A DNA stretch of 64,000 nucleotides from Lycium barbarum. Its lineage: Eukaryota; Streptophyta; Magnoliopsida; Solanales; Solanaceae. Where the stretch lies: NCBI RefSeq assembly GCF_019175385.1, contig NC_083345.1, forward strand, positions 114,996,480 through 115,060,479, written 5' to 3'. The notes under the pieces were generated by a model. That model was not told the DNA's origin. It did no database searches and saw nothing but the letters and a program-made list of their open reading frames with translations. Positions 1-12,499 of the stretch are shown piece after piece (within the stretch, counting starts at the first letter, position 1; the number at the start of each line of letters is the position of its first letter). Made by a program: the position numbers and the translations under genes.

Positions 1-230
1 AAATGCAGAACTACCGGATAGTTCTTCTAGACTGAACTAGTGGGCAGCTACTCGTGCATTATGCACGGGCCCAATATTTACACCAAAAAAAAATTGAACA
101 ATTTTGTTGAGGCGGTCAATATCTGCAGCGGGCGTGGGCTGTTAAAGTACATGCCATACCATTGACGTATGTACACACTATTCACAGTCATTTACACAAA
201 AAGAGATATTCTGGTGAGGCGGCCAATTAT
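1..230. other. Unclassified spacer with a diverged repeated block
   Basis: No coding region is supported. A block beginning near 81 (TTTACACC, A-run, GAGGCGGTCAAT, GTGGGCT) recurs in diverged form from about 191 (TTTACACA, GAGGCGGCCAAT). The second copy is interrupted by the MITE at 231-491 and resumes at 492 with a GCGG...GTATGGGCT stretch. The block therefore looks like an old tandem duplication of about 110 bp. Confidence 0.35.
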
Positions 231-491
231 GAGCCCATTTGGATTGGCTTATAAGCAACTTATAAGCTATTTTCAGCTTTTTTGAGTGTTTAGCTGGTCA
301 GCTTAAAGTCATTTTGTGGTTAAAATAAGCTCAAAAAAATAATTAGGTCCATTTGACTTAGCTTATCTAAAGCAGCTTATAAGCTGAAAAAAACTTATAA
401 GCCAAAGAAAAAAGTTAGACTACCCCAACTTATTATTTTTAGCTTATAAGCTGTTTGCAGCTTATAGACATAAGTCCATCCAAACAGGCTC
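231..491. mobile_element. Small MITE with terminal inverted repeats
   Basis: The 261-bp unit begins GAGCCCATTTGGATTGGCTT and ends with the reverse complement of GAGCCTGTTTGGATGGACTT, a terminal inverted repeat of about 22 bp with a few mismatches. The interior holds many GCTTATAAGC-like palindromic words and no ORF. The flanks read ...AATTAT and TATATG..., allowing a 3-bp TAT target duplication. Termini of the form GAGCC(C/T)(A/G)TTTGGAT resemble Tourist/PIF-Harbinger MITEs, but the duplication is not the canonical TWA, so the superfamily is left open. Confidence 0.7.
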
Positions 492-1149
492 TATATGCGG
501 TTTGTATGGGCTATCAAAATCCAGCTATACACACCACACCGTATGATTGACCTTTGACCACTCTCAAGTTTTGTTTTCCGCTGCCTATGCAAATTAAAAA
601 CGTACTGCAAGAGAATAAGCAGAGTGTAGAATATGTTATTTCAAATATTCAAACAAACAACGCCTACGTCTTTCCTTCACCAACTAATGAAACAATTTCC
701 ACCATAAATCGTTATACTTTAATATTGGATTTCATTTTAATCAACGTAACAGAACCCTAAAACTTCCAGTCTCTTTTTAAGCAATCAAATCGTCAACATT
801 GTCAATTGCACTCACATTTTCTACTAAGAATATGAAGGAGTATCAGACGAATCACAGTTATATGATCTGCCAAGTTTTGAACAGCAACTGAGTCAATATC
901 TAGCTTTACACAAAAGTGGCAATATAATTGAATCAAAGAGAATAGATTTGAAATCCATTAGGGAACAAGAGGATAAACTGGAAATAATTCATCTGAAATC
1001 AGGGTAGCTAACTCGGTTATGTACAAGCCATACTGTAGACAGGGCATTGCAAGGACTTGAATATATCGGCAGAAACACGTGACAACATTAGCTAAATAAA
1101 AAACATAGGAAAACATCAGAGAGGGGCTGCAGGTCGTTATTGTTGCAGA
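492..1149. other. AT-rich spacer
   Basis: No gene, RNA or bounded repeat could be supported. The short open frame at 554-760 is low-complexity and has no recognisable protein features. Confidence 0.4.
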
Positions 1150-2487
1150 AGATCGTATTATTTAATAAACTCACCGGAGAAGGTGGTGAATCACTGGCCG
1201 AGATAGGTACTATTTCATCGTCGATAGGTGCGAGACTCCATGATGAAGGTGAGGCCGATGAGCTTTCAAAGTGTATATCAGTAGCATTTTCTTGTTGTCC
1301 TTTGCCCCTTAATGGCCACGGTAAATATTGTGGATATATTTTTCATATAAGTAACAACATGTAAAACATGATGTATCACGTTGGGGGAAAAATTGTCTAG
1401 CACCAATTTGTTAATGTAGTTGCCTGCACGTACAGAGGATCGAATAAAATTGTTGAGTTGTACCTTGTTGACAATCAAGAAAGTGCCTGTGCAGAATTTA
1501 TTGATAAATAAAGGGAAAATATTATTGATGGGTGGCGAAAGTAAATAAAGGAAAAGAGTGGTGCACTTGCAGGGAAAAATAAGTAGCTTGATCATACCAA
1601 TGTGGTACTCAGTAATAGCTATTCACTTTGCAAGAGTAACGGGGTGTTTTTGCAACTGTCTTAACAACTTAGCCCCTTCGTTGTTGGCAAGATCTTCCCA
1701 CACAATAAACAAGAAAGGTTTCTTCCTGAACAGATATGATTGTCAGCTGTAAATTTTGTTAGAAACGAAATGACTTGTTGTCCATTAATATGACCTCCTG
1801 GAGTCTCTTAGTTTGGTGGGCGGTGTATTGCATTGCACCTCAATTGCCACCACCGCTAGCAAGTATGTTGTAATAGATAGGGTGGACATGTAGTTAAAAT
1901 ATCGGCACTTAATTTGATTACTGAGCTTTTTTTTTAATTGGTGGAGCGAAGACATGATGTACTAAAGAGGTAACATACTAAATTCAACACCTGGATGTTG
2001 TTCTTCGAGATTCAGAAAAGAAACTGTATGCAACCTCGCTGGAGCAGTTAATGTTGCCTCTTTGTCGTCGTTATTTGGAACATGCTTGACAATAGTGAAC
2101 CTATCAATAACACATTCATAATTGTTGACCCGTATTGATTAAGCTCAGGGTTCCCTAACCTTCGCAGTTGAAATCAGATATGTATCGAAAAGTTCGAACA
2201 GTTTATGACAATTGCTAATGTCATCACCATACAGAACTATGCAGGCTTGTTCTTCCGGCAGTTAATTAAAAAAGAAAATATCTCAAAACATTGGTGTAGA
2301 TGTTGGACGCTGTTATCGCGGATGTACAATAGCAGTAAACTTACCTTTTCATCTTTTACAATTATTGTTTGGAATGAACGGCCCAGTCTTTGCTTTCTCG
2401 TGGGCGGAATTTGTCCACCACCTGAACTTTGCACGTCCACTCTGTAGTTAGAGGCGTGATTGCATCGATAGTAAGCCTCTATTCCAT
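1150..2487 (-). pseudogene. Replication protein A 70 kDa subunit-like pseudogene
   Basis: Minus-strand translation in changing frames gives an ordered set of peptides typical of plant RPA70-like single-stranded-DNA-binding (OB-fold) proteins. They are EWTCKVQVVDKFRPRESKD then FQTIIVKDEK (about 2345-2440), LYGDDISNCHKLFELFDTYL and ISTAKVREP (about 2160-2250), a stretch with VIDRFTIVKHVPNNDDKE (about 2060-2130), and WEDLANNEGAKLLRQLQKHP followed by ITEYH (about 1600-1710). A serine-rich tail near 1190-1280 ends at a GTGAGT donor-like site. The putative ATG is at 2485-2487 but is followed at once by TAG. A donor GTAAGT after ...GATGAAAAG (intron from 2344) and an acceptor near 2252 are readable. 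At least three frameshifts and several stops make this a relic. The family call rests on remembered similarity rather than a search. Confidence 0.6.
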
Positions 2488-2491
2488 TGTG

Positions 2492-3649
2492 GCAGTACAG
2501 CCTACATACAGAATAATAAGATTGTAAAGATCAGCAAGGAAAACAATCTCAACCCCTTCTTCGCTACACGGCTACGTGCCTAATGAAGAAATAAGTTTTG
2601 TCCAATTTCAGAATGTGAAATAGGAGTACAGTAAATGGGACATTTGAACTTAAAATATCAAAATTATGCTTGTCTACCATTGATCAACAGTCGACTCAAC
2701 CATCTTCAGAAGCAAGAATGACGTAATTTTAATCTAAAACAAGCTCTAGCAGACATAAACAACTTATAGCTATGCAGTTGCTAAAAATTTCCAATCACAT
2801 ACTTGTTGTTCCTGAAGCAAGTACAACTATGATTTTTTGTTGGTTTGTAAGAAAACTGGGACTGACCTCGATTTTGGTCTGTGCTCGGCATCTATGTCAC
2901 ATTTCACCAAGGACAACTTCATTCGGAAATAGCTGATGTTCTTATACATTAGCATAATTTATCTTAGAAGGTACCTAATATACCTTGGCCATGAAATATT
3001 TAGGGAATTCAGGGAGTTTACACCATTCAAATGCTCTTTAATGTACAGATTTGTCGCAAGTTGATAGAGTGCAGGAACAACGAAATCCTAAACCTCTCTC
3101 TATCACCCGATCGTCGAGCATAATCATTGAGTCATAGTACAGTTATCGAAGTTGATATAAGGTACAACTACTGCCAAGTTATACCACAGAAAGGGCTATA
3201 GTGTCATGCGATTCCCAGCAGAAAGCAAAAATATTAATAGGAAGACCCTGCTTCATTAAAGAACTTTCACAAACAGCTAGAGAGCAAAAGATCTTGACAT
3301 GCATATTAAATTGTTCTAATCATCATTTGCTTAAGAGAAAACACAGAATCTACCATGCTATCAAAGATTACACCGAAGCTAAAGCAGAAAATGAGAAGAG
3401 AATTACAACAGGAAAATCCAAATTAGAAGAAGAAAGCATAGGAGAAAATAGAGAACCTGAAAGCGCAAGAGTTGCGAAACAGTAAAACTTTTCTTAAGGT
3501 GGTATAAATTGATAACCGCAGTCCACAGGCGGTGACTTAAAGTAATAGTCCAGGTGTTGGACAACCAGTACAAACAGTCAACTAAAAACTGTTGTTTAAA
3601 CCAGTAATATTTTTATTTTATTTTTTAATTTTTTTTATGGGGAAGAAAG
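2492..3649. other. Spacer between RPA-like relic and LINE
   Basis: Upstream flank of the RPA-like relic. The open frame at 3201-3485 is Lys/Glu-rich with no family features and is not called as a gene. No inverted or tandem repeat with clear borders was found. Confidence 0.35.
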
Positions 3650-3656
3650 AAACAAA

Positions 3657-5330
3657 ATGATCTACATAGAGTATATCAAAATTACAACATTTATGGGCGT
3701 TTTTTTACGTATTGAGATATGGAGGGGAGACGGGAAAAATGGTATTATTATTTCGGAGGTAGATTCTAATCTTGGTTGGGCTGAAATTGCTCCAAAGATT
3801 CTCAGATTCTTGGGCAAGCCTTTGAACCCAGCTCTTCAACGGTTCACTTCTCAGGGGAAGTCTTATTTCGAGGCTGCTCGCAAGCTGAGTTGACCGGATC
3901 TGGCAGATCAAGCCAAACCGGTATCGGCAAATTTGTTTCTTTCCTGTTGTCTTGTGTGCACCTTCAACGATCCCTACAACTCGAGCCCAAATCCGGAGGT
4001 TATTCAAAAATGGTTTCTGAGCAGATGGAAGATAACAGCTGGGTTGAGGGTTACTCCTATTTCTCACAACCAATTTCTCTTCGAATTCCCGTTGAGGCAG
4101 GAGGCAGAGAGGGTAAAAATGGGTGATTGGTTTTGGAATGGAAGAAGCCTTGCTCTCGAATGGTGGTCTCCGGTGGCCGGAACTCAACTTGCAACACCAA
4201 AGTCTGCTTCCCGATGGGTGAGAGCTTTCGGAGTTCCATTGCATGCCTGGTCGAAGAAAACCATGAAATTCATCGGTGATTCTTGCAGTGGTTATGTGGA
4301 TATTGATGAGGACACGAAAAAGAGGAATCATCTTCTCTGGGATCGTATTTGCATCACTGATTCTACCCAGGAGATTCCCAGCAAGATCAATCTGAAATAT
4401 GAGGATTGGACCTTTGAGATCTCCATTGTTGCCGATGCTGTTGCAAAAATTACAGCCTCAGGGAATGGGCCATAGGGGCAGGTTATTGACCAGCGGTCCA
4501 AGACTAAAGAGCCAGCATGTGTCATGCCTGCAAAGTCAGAGTTTTTAAATTTTAAATCTCCTAGGGTTGGGCCATCCTTTATTTCAGCCCAACAGCAGGG
4601 TCAGGCCCAAACTTCAGTCCAGCCCAGAGTGGACCACTTATATTATTCCAGAAGGCAGAAAAGGAATAAAGCTCCCCTTATTAAGAAGAGGCCATAATTA
4701 CATGAGTGGAAATCAAAAGGGTCGGCCCAAACCCTTTATCAGGAAAACCCTACTCTTTTTACAAAAGGGAAGGGCCTAGCTGAAACTTTCTATGCGGATT
4801 CAGTAGTGACGACTAGTCAACCTCTTGTCAAAACTTATCACGATGGTTCTATGGCAGATAATGATGATGCAGATGATGAAGCGGAATACTTGCAATCCCT
4901 CTCTCTTCTCACTTTCCCTTCTTTACACCCTGAATCTTACTTGCCCAATCCTCAGGGTTCTAATTTTTCCCCTTCCTTTGGAAGTGATACTTTGCAATTA
5001 ACATGGGATGGGTATAATCACGATATACATCAGGATATTCATACTCCAACAGTAATTGAGATGTCGCACTGGACTAAAATAACCATGACTAAAGCATGCA
5101 AGGCTTTTGGGGTGAATTCTTTAGGTTTCGAGCCTGAAATCTTCGATATGATTCTGCGCATGGAGCAGAAAAGGCAATCTCAATTGCAGCAGCAAAAGGG
5201 GAGAAGTAGCGAGACTAAGAAACCAAAAAAGAAGGAAGATTTAGAGGCAAAGAAATTGGTTTGCACTATTACATATGAAAAAGGTGAAGGATCCAACAGG
5301 GGCAGGCAACTCAAAGCCTTCTCTGAATGA
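3657..5330 (+). pseudogene. LINE ORF1 (DUF4283-type nucleic-acid-binding protein), disrupted
   Basis: One reading frame runs from 3657 to the TGA at 5328-5330 but has three in-frame stops: TGA at 3891-3893 where family members would have Trp (KLS-W-PDLADQ), TAG at 4473-4475 and TAA at 4695-4697. The central part (about 3990-4360) has the DUF4283 pattern: LRVTPISHNQFLFEFPL, then WFWNGRSLALEWWSP, then WVRAFGVPLHAWSKK. This is the RNA-binding N-terminal domain of plant LINE ORF1 proteins. The C-terminal part is acidic and then Lys-rich (KKPKKKEDLEAKK) and overlaps the ORF2 start by four bases. It would package LINE RNA if intact; the stops make that unlikely. Confidence 0.8.
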
Positions 5331-6547
5331 AAGCCAAGATCATTAGCTGGAACGTAAGGGGGCTCAATGATATGAGCAAGAGGAGCACCATCAATTCTCT
5401 TATTCAGAAGTGGAAGCCGGACATTCTATGTTTGTAGGAAACTAAGATCCAAGGTTGTTCTTTGGAGATAGCTAGACAGTTATGGGGTTCAAGATGGGTT
5501 GAATGGGTGGAACTGAAAGCCAGTGGCAATAGAGGGGGTATAATTATATTATGGGATAAAAGACAATGGAGTTGTATTGATGCACACCAGGGACAACACA
5601 CTATGTCAACTATGATGGAAGGTGTTCAAACTAATTTCAGATTCTGCTTTACTGGTGTCTATGGGCCACATACTAACTGGGAAAGGGATGACTTTTGGAA
5701 TGAATTAGCCGGTGTAAGGGGCCTTTGGAATGAAAGTTGGGTCATCGGAGGAGATTTTAATGTGTGTCGTTTTGAAAGTGAAAGATTCAACTGTATAAGA
5801 AGATCTAGAGCCATGAAATGCTTCTCTGAATTTATTCAAGACATGGACTTAGTTGATTTACCATTGCAAGGGGCATTCTATACTTGGACCGGGGGGGAAA
5901 TTCACTACAAGCTTCTAGAATTGATAGATTCTTGATTTCTTCAGAGTGGAATGGCGTTTTTGGCTCTGTGAAACAATTGGCTCTACCCAAGGCTATCTCG
6001 GATCATAAACCCATCTCCTTAGAGAGCGGTGACTGGTCTAATGAACCTTCTTATTTTAAATTTGAAAATATGTGGCTCCAGCAGGAAGGTTTTACTGACT
6101 TGATAAAGCAGTGGTGGCAAGGCTACGTAGTTAATGGTTCTCCGGACTTCATCCTCTCTCAAAAGTTGAAATCTTTGAAGAAGGATTTGGTTACACGGAA
6201 CAAGGAGGTTTTTGGCAAAGTTTCTACCAGAACTAACAAAGCTTTGGAAGAAATTTTATTTCTTGAACAGGCAACAGAAGGGAGGTTACAAACTCAAGCT
6301 GAAAAGAACAAATTATTGCATTTGAAAATGGAGATCCAACAGTTAGCTAAGGTTGAAAAAACATCTTGGAGACAGAAATCAAGATGCCTGTGGTTGAAAG
6401 AAGGGGATAGAAATACTAAATACTTCCAAAGAGCTGCCAACTCTCATAGAAGTTACAACTGTATTGATAGGTTGAAGGTGGGGGACAACATCATTGATGA
6501 CAAAGTGCAGGTAAAAGATGCTATTCTTGACTTCTATCAGCAGTTGT
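5327..6547 (+). pseudogene. LINE ORF2 N-terminal part: AP endonuclease, disrupted
   Basis: The region starts at ATG 5327-5329 within the ORF1 stop. Endonuclease (exonuclease-endonuclease-phosphatase) motifs appear in order: SWNVRGLND, ETK, GVYGPH, GGDFNV and, after a frame change, SDHKPI, which carry the metal- and DNA-binding residues. There is an in-frame TAG at 5435-5437 just before ETK, apparently from CAG. A frameshift occurs in the run of seven G near 5889-5896, after which coding continues in another frame from 5884 to the insert. The linker before the reverse transcriptase ends FYQQL at the insertion point. The matching continuation YAEDEAWRP begins at 10082, and the 3535-bp insert plus duplication accounts exactly for the change of frame. 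Confidence 0.85.
6543..6547. repeat. Target-site duplication GTTGT (left copy)
   Basis: GTTGT at 6543-6547 precedes the solo LTR and GTTGT recurs at 10078-10082. Removing one copy plus the LTR restores the LINE reading frame across QQL-YAEDE. Confidence 0.9.
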
Positions 6548-9204
6548 TGTTACATCCCGTATTTTGAACGTCGGATTATTTGTAAAATGGGGTGGGGCCC
6601 ACACGTCAAGATTTTTTTTTGGAACATGTGACAAGTCATATGAATCACATATGTGAAGTTAAACACAACTCAAGAAGGACCCTTGGGCCAAATCAAAGTG
6701 GAAGCCCTCCAAACGAATATTTTTAAGAAAACGTTTTCGGGTGATCTGACTTCTAGGGGCAAAAACGGTATTATAAGTTTGGAATTTGGAAAAATACCAA
6801 GAAATAGAAGTTGTAGATAATTTAATTAGATTTCCAACCATAGGTCGTGGGTTCCCAAGTGACGTCGGTACAAGGAGATATGGACGTTTTAAGGTCGAAA
6901 GGTCAGTGAGCTAGGCTCAACTCGGGACCAACCGGGTTGGCCCAAAAAAAAAATGAAGAGAAAAATTAGGCCCAAAAGAGGGGTGGCCGGCCATACAATG
7001 GCCCAAGCCCATGGATTCTAATTAATTTCCATGTGATAATTAAATAAAAGGGGTCATTTAGTTGTCTTGAAACATATAGAAGTTTCAAGAACATTAGAAG
7101 AGGAGAAAAACAAAAAAATGAAGAGCAAAGGAGACATGGCATACGGCCATGCTCTCCAATTTTTGTCCCTTTGAAATCTTCTCCCAAAAATTATTTTCTT
7201 GTGGTATTCCTACTAATTCAAGGGTCCTTTACAACTTGGTGTAATTATTTTGGAAGAAAGAGCACTTGTTTCTTCAAGTTGACAACTTGGTCAAGTGAAG
7301 AAGATTGTAGAAAAAGGTAAGAATTAATTCCTTTTTATTATGTTATGAAGGTTGGTTTATGTTGTAGTATGTAGAAATGAGTAGAATTTATGGAAATATG
7401 GAAGTTTACAAAGTGGGTTTGCATGTGTGCATGTGTATGTAAGGTTGTATGAATAAGATGAGTTGAATTTTATGTTGTATTCTAGTTATAGTTGTGGTGG
7501 ACCTTATATTGGAAATGGAAGAAAATGGTTCAAGTTGGCATGGGAAATTATTGGAAATAGTTATAGGAAATTATGTGATTTTATTGAAGTTTTTATGTAA
7601 TTATGGAAGTGGAGTTTTAAAATGTGAATTATTATGTTAGTTGGTGAATTTGGAAGGATAATAGTCCATATTGGCATGAAAGATTGGTTGTTAAGTGGTT
7701 ATGAGAAGTTTTGTGATTTTATGGTAGATTTATGTAATTATGAAAATGAAACTGTTAAGGTGCAAATTATGATTATGGTTGATGAAATTGGAAGATGGAA
7801 ATATGTTATGAATATGTAGATTGAAGATTAGAAGTTTTGGATGGATTATGGTTTTGGTGGAAAGTTTGTATATTTTGTATATCTTGTGAATATTTTGTAG
7901 AAATTATATGAAATGCTTCCGAATTATATTGTAATGATCTTGATTAGTAATGGATGTAAAAACATTGAGATTGGTTTGGAAATGTGAAGTTGGAATGAAA
8001 GTTATTGCATTATGTTGGAAAGAAGACTAGTTGTGTTATATTGTGTTTTGTAGTCATGGTTGTTGTCATTGTGTTGATAGTTTGGCCGGGTTGAATTCCC
8101 GGATTGTTGTTGATAAAAAATTTGGCTAAGTTGAATTTTGGGGATGGTGTATTTATAGGGGAGATGCTGCCCAAATTTTTGTAGACAAGTATTGGTTAAG
8201 ATTGAAATCTTAAAGCCTTACAATTAACATTTGGTAATTGTGACCAAATTGTAGATTTTGGCGAACTTGAAACTTGATTTTGGAGACGTGTATGAAGCGG
8301 AAAAGGTATGTAAGGCTTCACCCTTCCTTCTATGGCATGTCTTAGACGTAATAAGTTGGATACAAGCCTCGGGGACAATTCTATTCTCCGGAATCCGCAC
8401 CCAAAGTTTCCCCTTTTTCATTCAGTAGAATTGAATTAAATATTGTATGAAATGTTGAAAATTTGCCTAAACATCTAGAACTTGCACAAATAGGACCCGA
8501 CTACCTTAAAACTCTCACAAGTGACGTCATGAAATGTAACGTATGTAAATCGTGTACGCTACCTCATTCGGCCCGAGGCGGGCCCGTTGCTCCCGGATTA
8601 TCCTTATGGTTCCGTTTGACTTACTTTGAGGTTGAATCCAAAGGAAACCTTTGATCCTGATTCCGTTACCAAATGACAAGTACTATAACTATTCTAACGA
8701 GAATACTTCTATGACGATAATGATAACGACGATGTTAGAAAAGAGAATATGCCTATGATAAGTATGACCAAAATGATTCCATGACTAAGACTTCTAAGCT
8801 AAGGATTCAATGTGAAAATGAAGGTGATAAACTAGTTCTTGAACCTTATTTCTATTTCCTAGCTATGACACTATTTTCTAAGGATTTCAAAGCCTATGAA
8901 TTGACGTCTATGATGCCCATGATTTCATTCTATGTTTACTTCTAATGCTATTCTCCGTTGGTGGCCTCGCCTTAAAATACTTGTTCCTTCAAGGTGAGAC
9001 AAAGCGACCACGATTGTTCCATAATGTAATCGGAGGTCACCGACCTTACGTCACTCCGATGGCTACATGATTTTTCTTTGGGCTCTCTTGCATGCTTATA
9101 TGACATATGTATATAAGATATGTATATGAACATGAGATGGGGGGAAGGTATACATGGGGGAAATGGGAAGGGAAACATGTTTCATTGCCACCTGGTCAGC
9201 TGGC

Positions 9205-9257
9205 TTATCATCCCGGACGCGGGATGCCCGGACGCGGGATGCCCGGACGCGGGATAT
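9205..9257 (+). repeat. 15-bp tandem repeat within the solo LTR
   Basis: The unit CCCGGACGCGGGATG occurs three times in a row, the last diverging into CGGGATATATGG. The LARD LTRs carry a single related CGGGATATATGG copy, so this is a local expansion. Confidence 0.8.
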
Positions 9258-9312
9258 ATGGGCGAGCCGACGTATTTCGGCGCTATGTGGGCGAGCCGAC
9301 ATTGTTCGGTGC

Positions 9313-9455
9313 TATGATATGACATGATATGCTATGATATGACACGACATGATATGCTATGATATGACACGACATGATATGACATGATATGCTATGACAT
9401 GACACGATATGATATGATACGATACGATATGATAAGACATGATATGATATAAGTT
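9313..9455. repeat. ATATG/ACATG-type pentanucleotide satellite in LTR
   Basis: Irregular repeats of GATAT, GACAT, GCTAT and GACAC pentamers. The same position in the LARD LTRs holds a purer ATCAT array (54850-55020, 60290-60390, 60618-60718). Confidence 0.85.
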
Positions 9456-10077
9456 CTATTTTCTATGTCTATGAAAAAGAAATATTTTTACAAAAGGAAA
9501 GACAAGCATGCATGGTACTCGCCCTCAGCGGCACTCATATGTACAGGTCACTCTTTTATCCTATGATATGTTCTACGTTTCCATGCAGTTATTATTCATA
9601 CGCATATTTCTTACTATGTTACTATTCATGCCTTACATACTCAGTACATTACTCGTACTGACCCCTCTTCTTCGGAGGCTGCGTTCATGCCGCGCAGGTA
9701 CACCCAAAGGATGCGAAGTTAGCATAGAAGATGTTCCAGCGGAGTTGGTAGGCTCCATTTGTCCTGGAGTGCTGCCAAGTCAGAGTATATGTACTATGAC
9801 GCTATGTTCGAGGTTAGAGACTTTGCAGACAGAGTCGTGGGTATAGAGTGTCAGCTTTGTAGATGGCTTCGCCAGTCGATATGTTATTATGTTTCATGTC
9901 ACGGGTCCCACATGATGATAGACTTTACTTATAAGAAAAAAAAATTGGAGAGCTTGCTGTGTATTTGTTTCTTAATTGATTCACAAGTTTATATGTGTAA
10001 TAAGAGTCAGCGGGTTCGCTCGGCTCTGAATATGGGGTCAGGTGCCCATCACACCCTAGTAGGATCGGGGTGTGACA

Positions 10078-12499
10078 GTTGTATGCTGAGGATGAAGCTT
10101 GGAGGCCTTCAGCAACCTTTGAAGGCTTGGGTTGTCTGACCCAAGACGATAGGGATGCTCTTGAACAACCCTTTGAAGAAGAGGAAGTGTTGAGTGCTTT
10201 AAACTCTTGTGCCCCTGACAAGAGCCCAGGACCAGATGGCTTCACAATGGCCTTCTATCAGAACTGCTGGGACATTATTAAACAGGACCTTATGGGAACT
10301 TTTCATCATTTTCACAGCAATTGCCACATGGTAAAATCCTTCAATGCTTCTTTTATTGCCCTTATCCCTAAAAAGAAAGGTGCTATAGAAATTAAAGACT
10401 TTATGCCTATCAGTCTTATTGGTAGTGTTTACAAGTTGGTGGCAAAGGTGCTGACTGAAAGATTAAAAAAAGTGATTGGGAGATTGTTCTCAGGTTATCA
10501 AAATGCTTTTATAAGAGGCAGACAGATCACTGATGCAGCTCTTATAGCAAATGAAGTCTTGGATTGGAGACAAAAAAGTGATGCCCCTGGTCTCTTATTC
10601 AAGTTGGATATAGAGAAGGCTTTTGACAAACTCAACTGGCAGTATCTCATTTCTATTCTAAGGCAAATGGGGTTTGGTGAGAAATGGATCAAATGGATTA
10701 AATACAGCTTTTCTACGGTTAAATTTTCTGTTCTGGTCAACAGAAGTCCTGTAGGGTTCTTCTCCCCTAAGAGAGGGATAAGGCAAGGTGACCCCCTATC
10801 TCCCTTTCTCTTCATTTTGGCCATGGAGGGTCTCAGTAACATGCTGGAAAAGGCAAAGCAATTGCAGTGGATTGGTGGTTTTGAAGTGGGTAACAGGCCT
10901 GGTCTTACCGTTCCTGTTTCTCATCTTCTCTTTGCTGATGACACCCTTATTTTTTGTGGTGCTGAGGAGTCTCAAGTGAGGTATCTCAACCTCACCCTTA
11001 TGATCTTTGAAGCCTTATCAGGGCTCCACATTAACATGACTAAAAGCATTATTTACTCTGTTAATATGGTCCCAGATTTAGAGTTTCTGGCCAGCATCAT
11101 GTATTGTAGCACTGGCACTTTCCCCACAACATATCTAGGACTCCTCTTGGGAGCTAGTCACAGATCAATGGAGATTTGGAATGTGGTCATTGAAAAGTTT
11201 GAGAAAAGATTGGCCTCTTGGCAACAACAGTACCTTTCTCTTGGTGGCAGAGTAACACTCATCAATAGTGTCTTGGATAGTATTCTTACTTACTTCATGT
11301 CTCTGTTCCCAATACCATCAGAGGTTCAATATCAACTTGACAAACTAAGGAGGATTTTTTTATGGGAAGGTAATAGCGAAAATCACAAGTATCATCTAGT
11401 CGAGTGGGACAAAGTAACTCTTCCAAAACATCTAGGTGGTCTTGGTATAAAGGATTTAGCATTACACAACAAATGTATGTTAATGAAGTGGCACTGGAGG
11501 TTTAACCAAGATGATGCTGGTCTTTGGAAGGAGATTATCCAAGCTAAATATGGTAGCACTAGCCATTGGTGCTCCAACCCAATCTTAACTCCTTATGGAA
11601 CTGGTTTATGGAAAGATATCAGGAGATTGTGGGATGAGTTCTTTCTCAACACTTCCTTCCAAGTGGGAAATGGGGCTCATATTCTATTCTGGAAAGACAA
11701 ATGGCTTGGCTCTATTACTCTTAAGGATGCTTTTCCCAGGCTGTTCCTTATAACAACTAACCCAGATTCAACAATTGCTCAGAATTGGGAGGACAACTCA
11801 TGGAATTTGCACCTAATGAGACACCTAAATGACTGGGAAATAGAGGACATGATAGCATTGATTGGGTGTCTACAGAACAGTCCAGTTCTCACTCAGAAAA
11901 ATGACAGGCTTAAGTGGGGCAGTAACAAGGACGGTTCTTATTCTGTCAAAGAAAGCTACCTGCTTCTGACCTCCAACAAGGACCTGATTGATCAATGGCC
12001 TTGGAAGCTGATTTGGAAAATCAATTTACCACCTAAAGTCTCCTGTTTCTGCTGGGTCGCTCTAAAAAGGGCTTGTTTAACTCTGGACAACCTCATGAAA
12101 AGGAAATTTCATCTTGCTAATAGATGCTACATGTGCCATTGCACCTCTGAAACCATTAACCACCTATTCTTACACTGTCCAGTTGCTACATATGTGTGGA
12201 ATATGTTCCTCACTTTGTTTGGTTTGCAATGGGTTATACCGCACACTGTCAGGGAAGTTTTTGTCTGTTGGAGTTCTTGGAAAGTTGGGAAGGCCATCAG
12301 AAGAATCTGGTCTATGGTCCCTGCTCGCATTTTGTGGTGCTTATGGTTGGAAAGGAACCAAAGATGTTTTCATGGTATTGTAACTGCCAGCTCAAATCTC
12401 AAGGCCAGATGCCTGACTACTCTTTTTAGCTGGATTAATTTTACCCCTGCTTATAACCCAGACTCTTTTTTGGATTTTATTAGCTCCTTAGTCTTATGA
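10078..12499 (+). CDS. LINE ORF2 C-terminal part: reverse transcriptase and zf-RVT
   Basis: This is an 806-codon uninterrupted frame continuing ORF2 after the solo LTR. The reverse transcriptase begins SPGPDGFTMAFYQ and shows LIPKK, GRQITDA, KLDIEKAFDKLNW with a catalytic Asp, GIRQGDPLSPFLF, and FADDTLIF with the catalytic Asp pair (about 10930). A thumb and connector follow. The C-terminal zf-RVT region (about 11930-12360) has WKINLPPKVSCFCW and the Cys/His pattern CYMCHCTSETINHLFLHC. As RNA-templated DNA polymerase of target-primed reverse transcription it looks catalytically complete, but it is cut off from its endonuclease. The frame could only be used through an internal start, so this is a gene fragment despite its intact sequence. 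Confidence 0.85.

Larger units (their letters stand above)
6548..10077 (+). mobile_element. Solo LTR (3530 bp) of a Tekay-type gypsy/LARD family
   Basis: It starts TGTTACATCCCG, ends CGGGGTGTGACA and is flanked by the 5-bp duplication GTTGT. It has no primer site, coding region or second LTR. Several blocks match the LTRs of the LARD at 54281-63243 read on its minus strand: the last ~90 bp (GAGTCAGCGGGTTCGCTCGG...), the CGGGATATATGGGCGAGCCG block at about 9250-9300, the TTTATAGGGGAGATGCTGCC block at about 8151-8172 (TATA-like), and the CATACTCAGTACATT block near 9638-9652. It is therefore a solo LTR of the same family or a close subfamily, formed by LTR-LTR recombination. Open frames inside it are not genes. 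Confidence 0.88.

Noticed and set aside
3201..3485. A 94-aa Lys/Glu-rich protein gene
   Set aside because: Low complexity, no homologous features, and located in non-coding flank.
7634..9846. Open frames within the solo LTR
   Set aside because: They fall in LTR sequence shared with other non-coding copies and include tandem-repeat translation.
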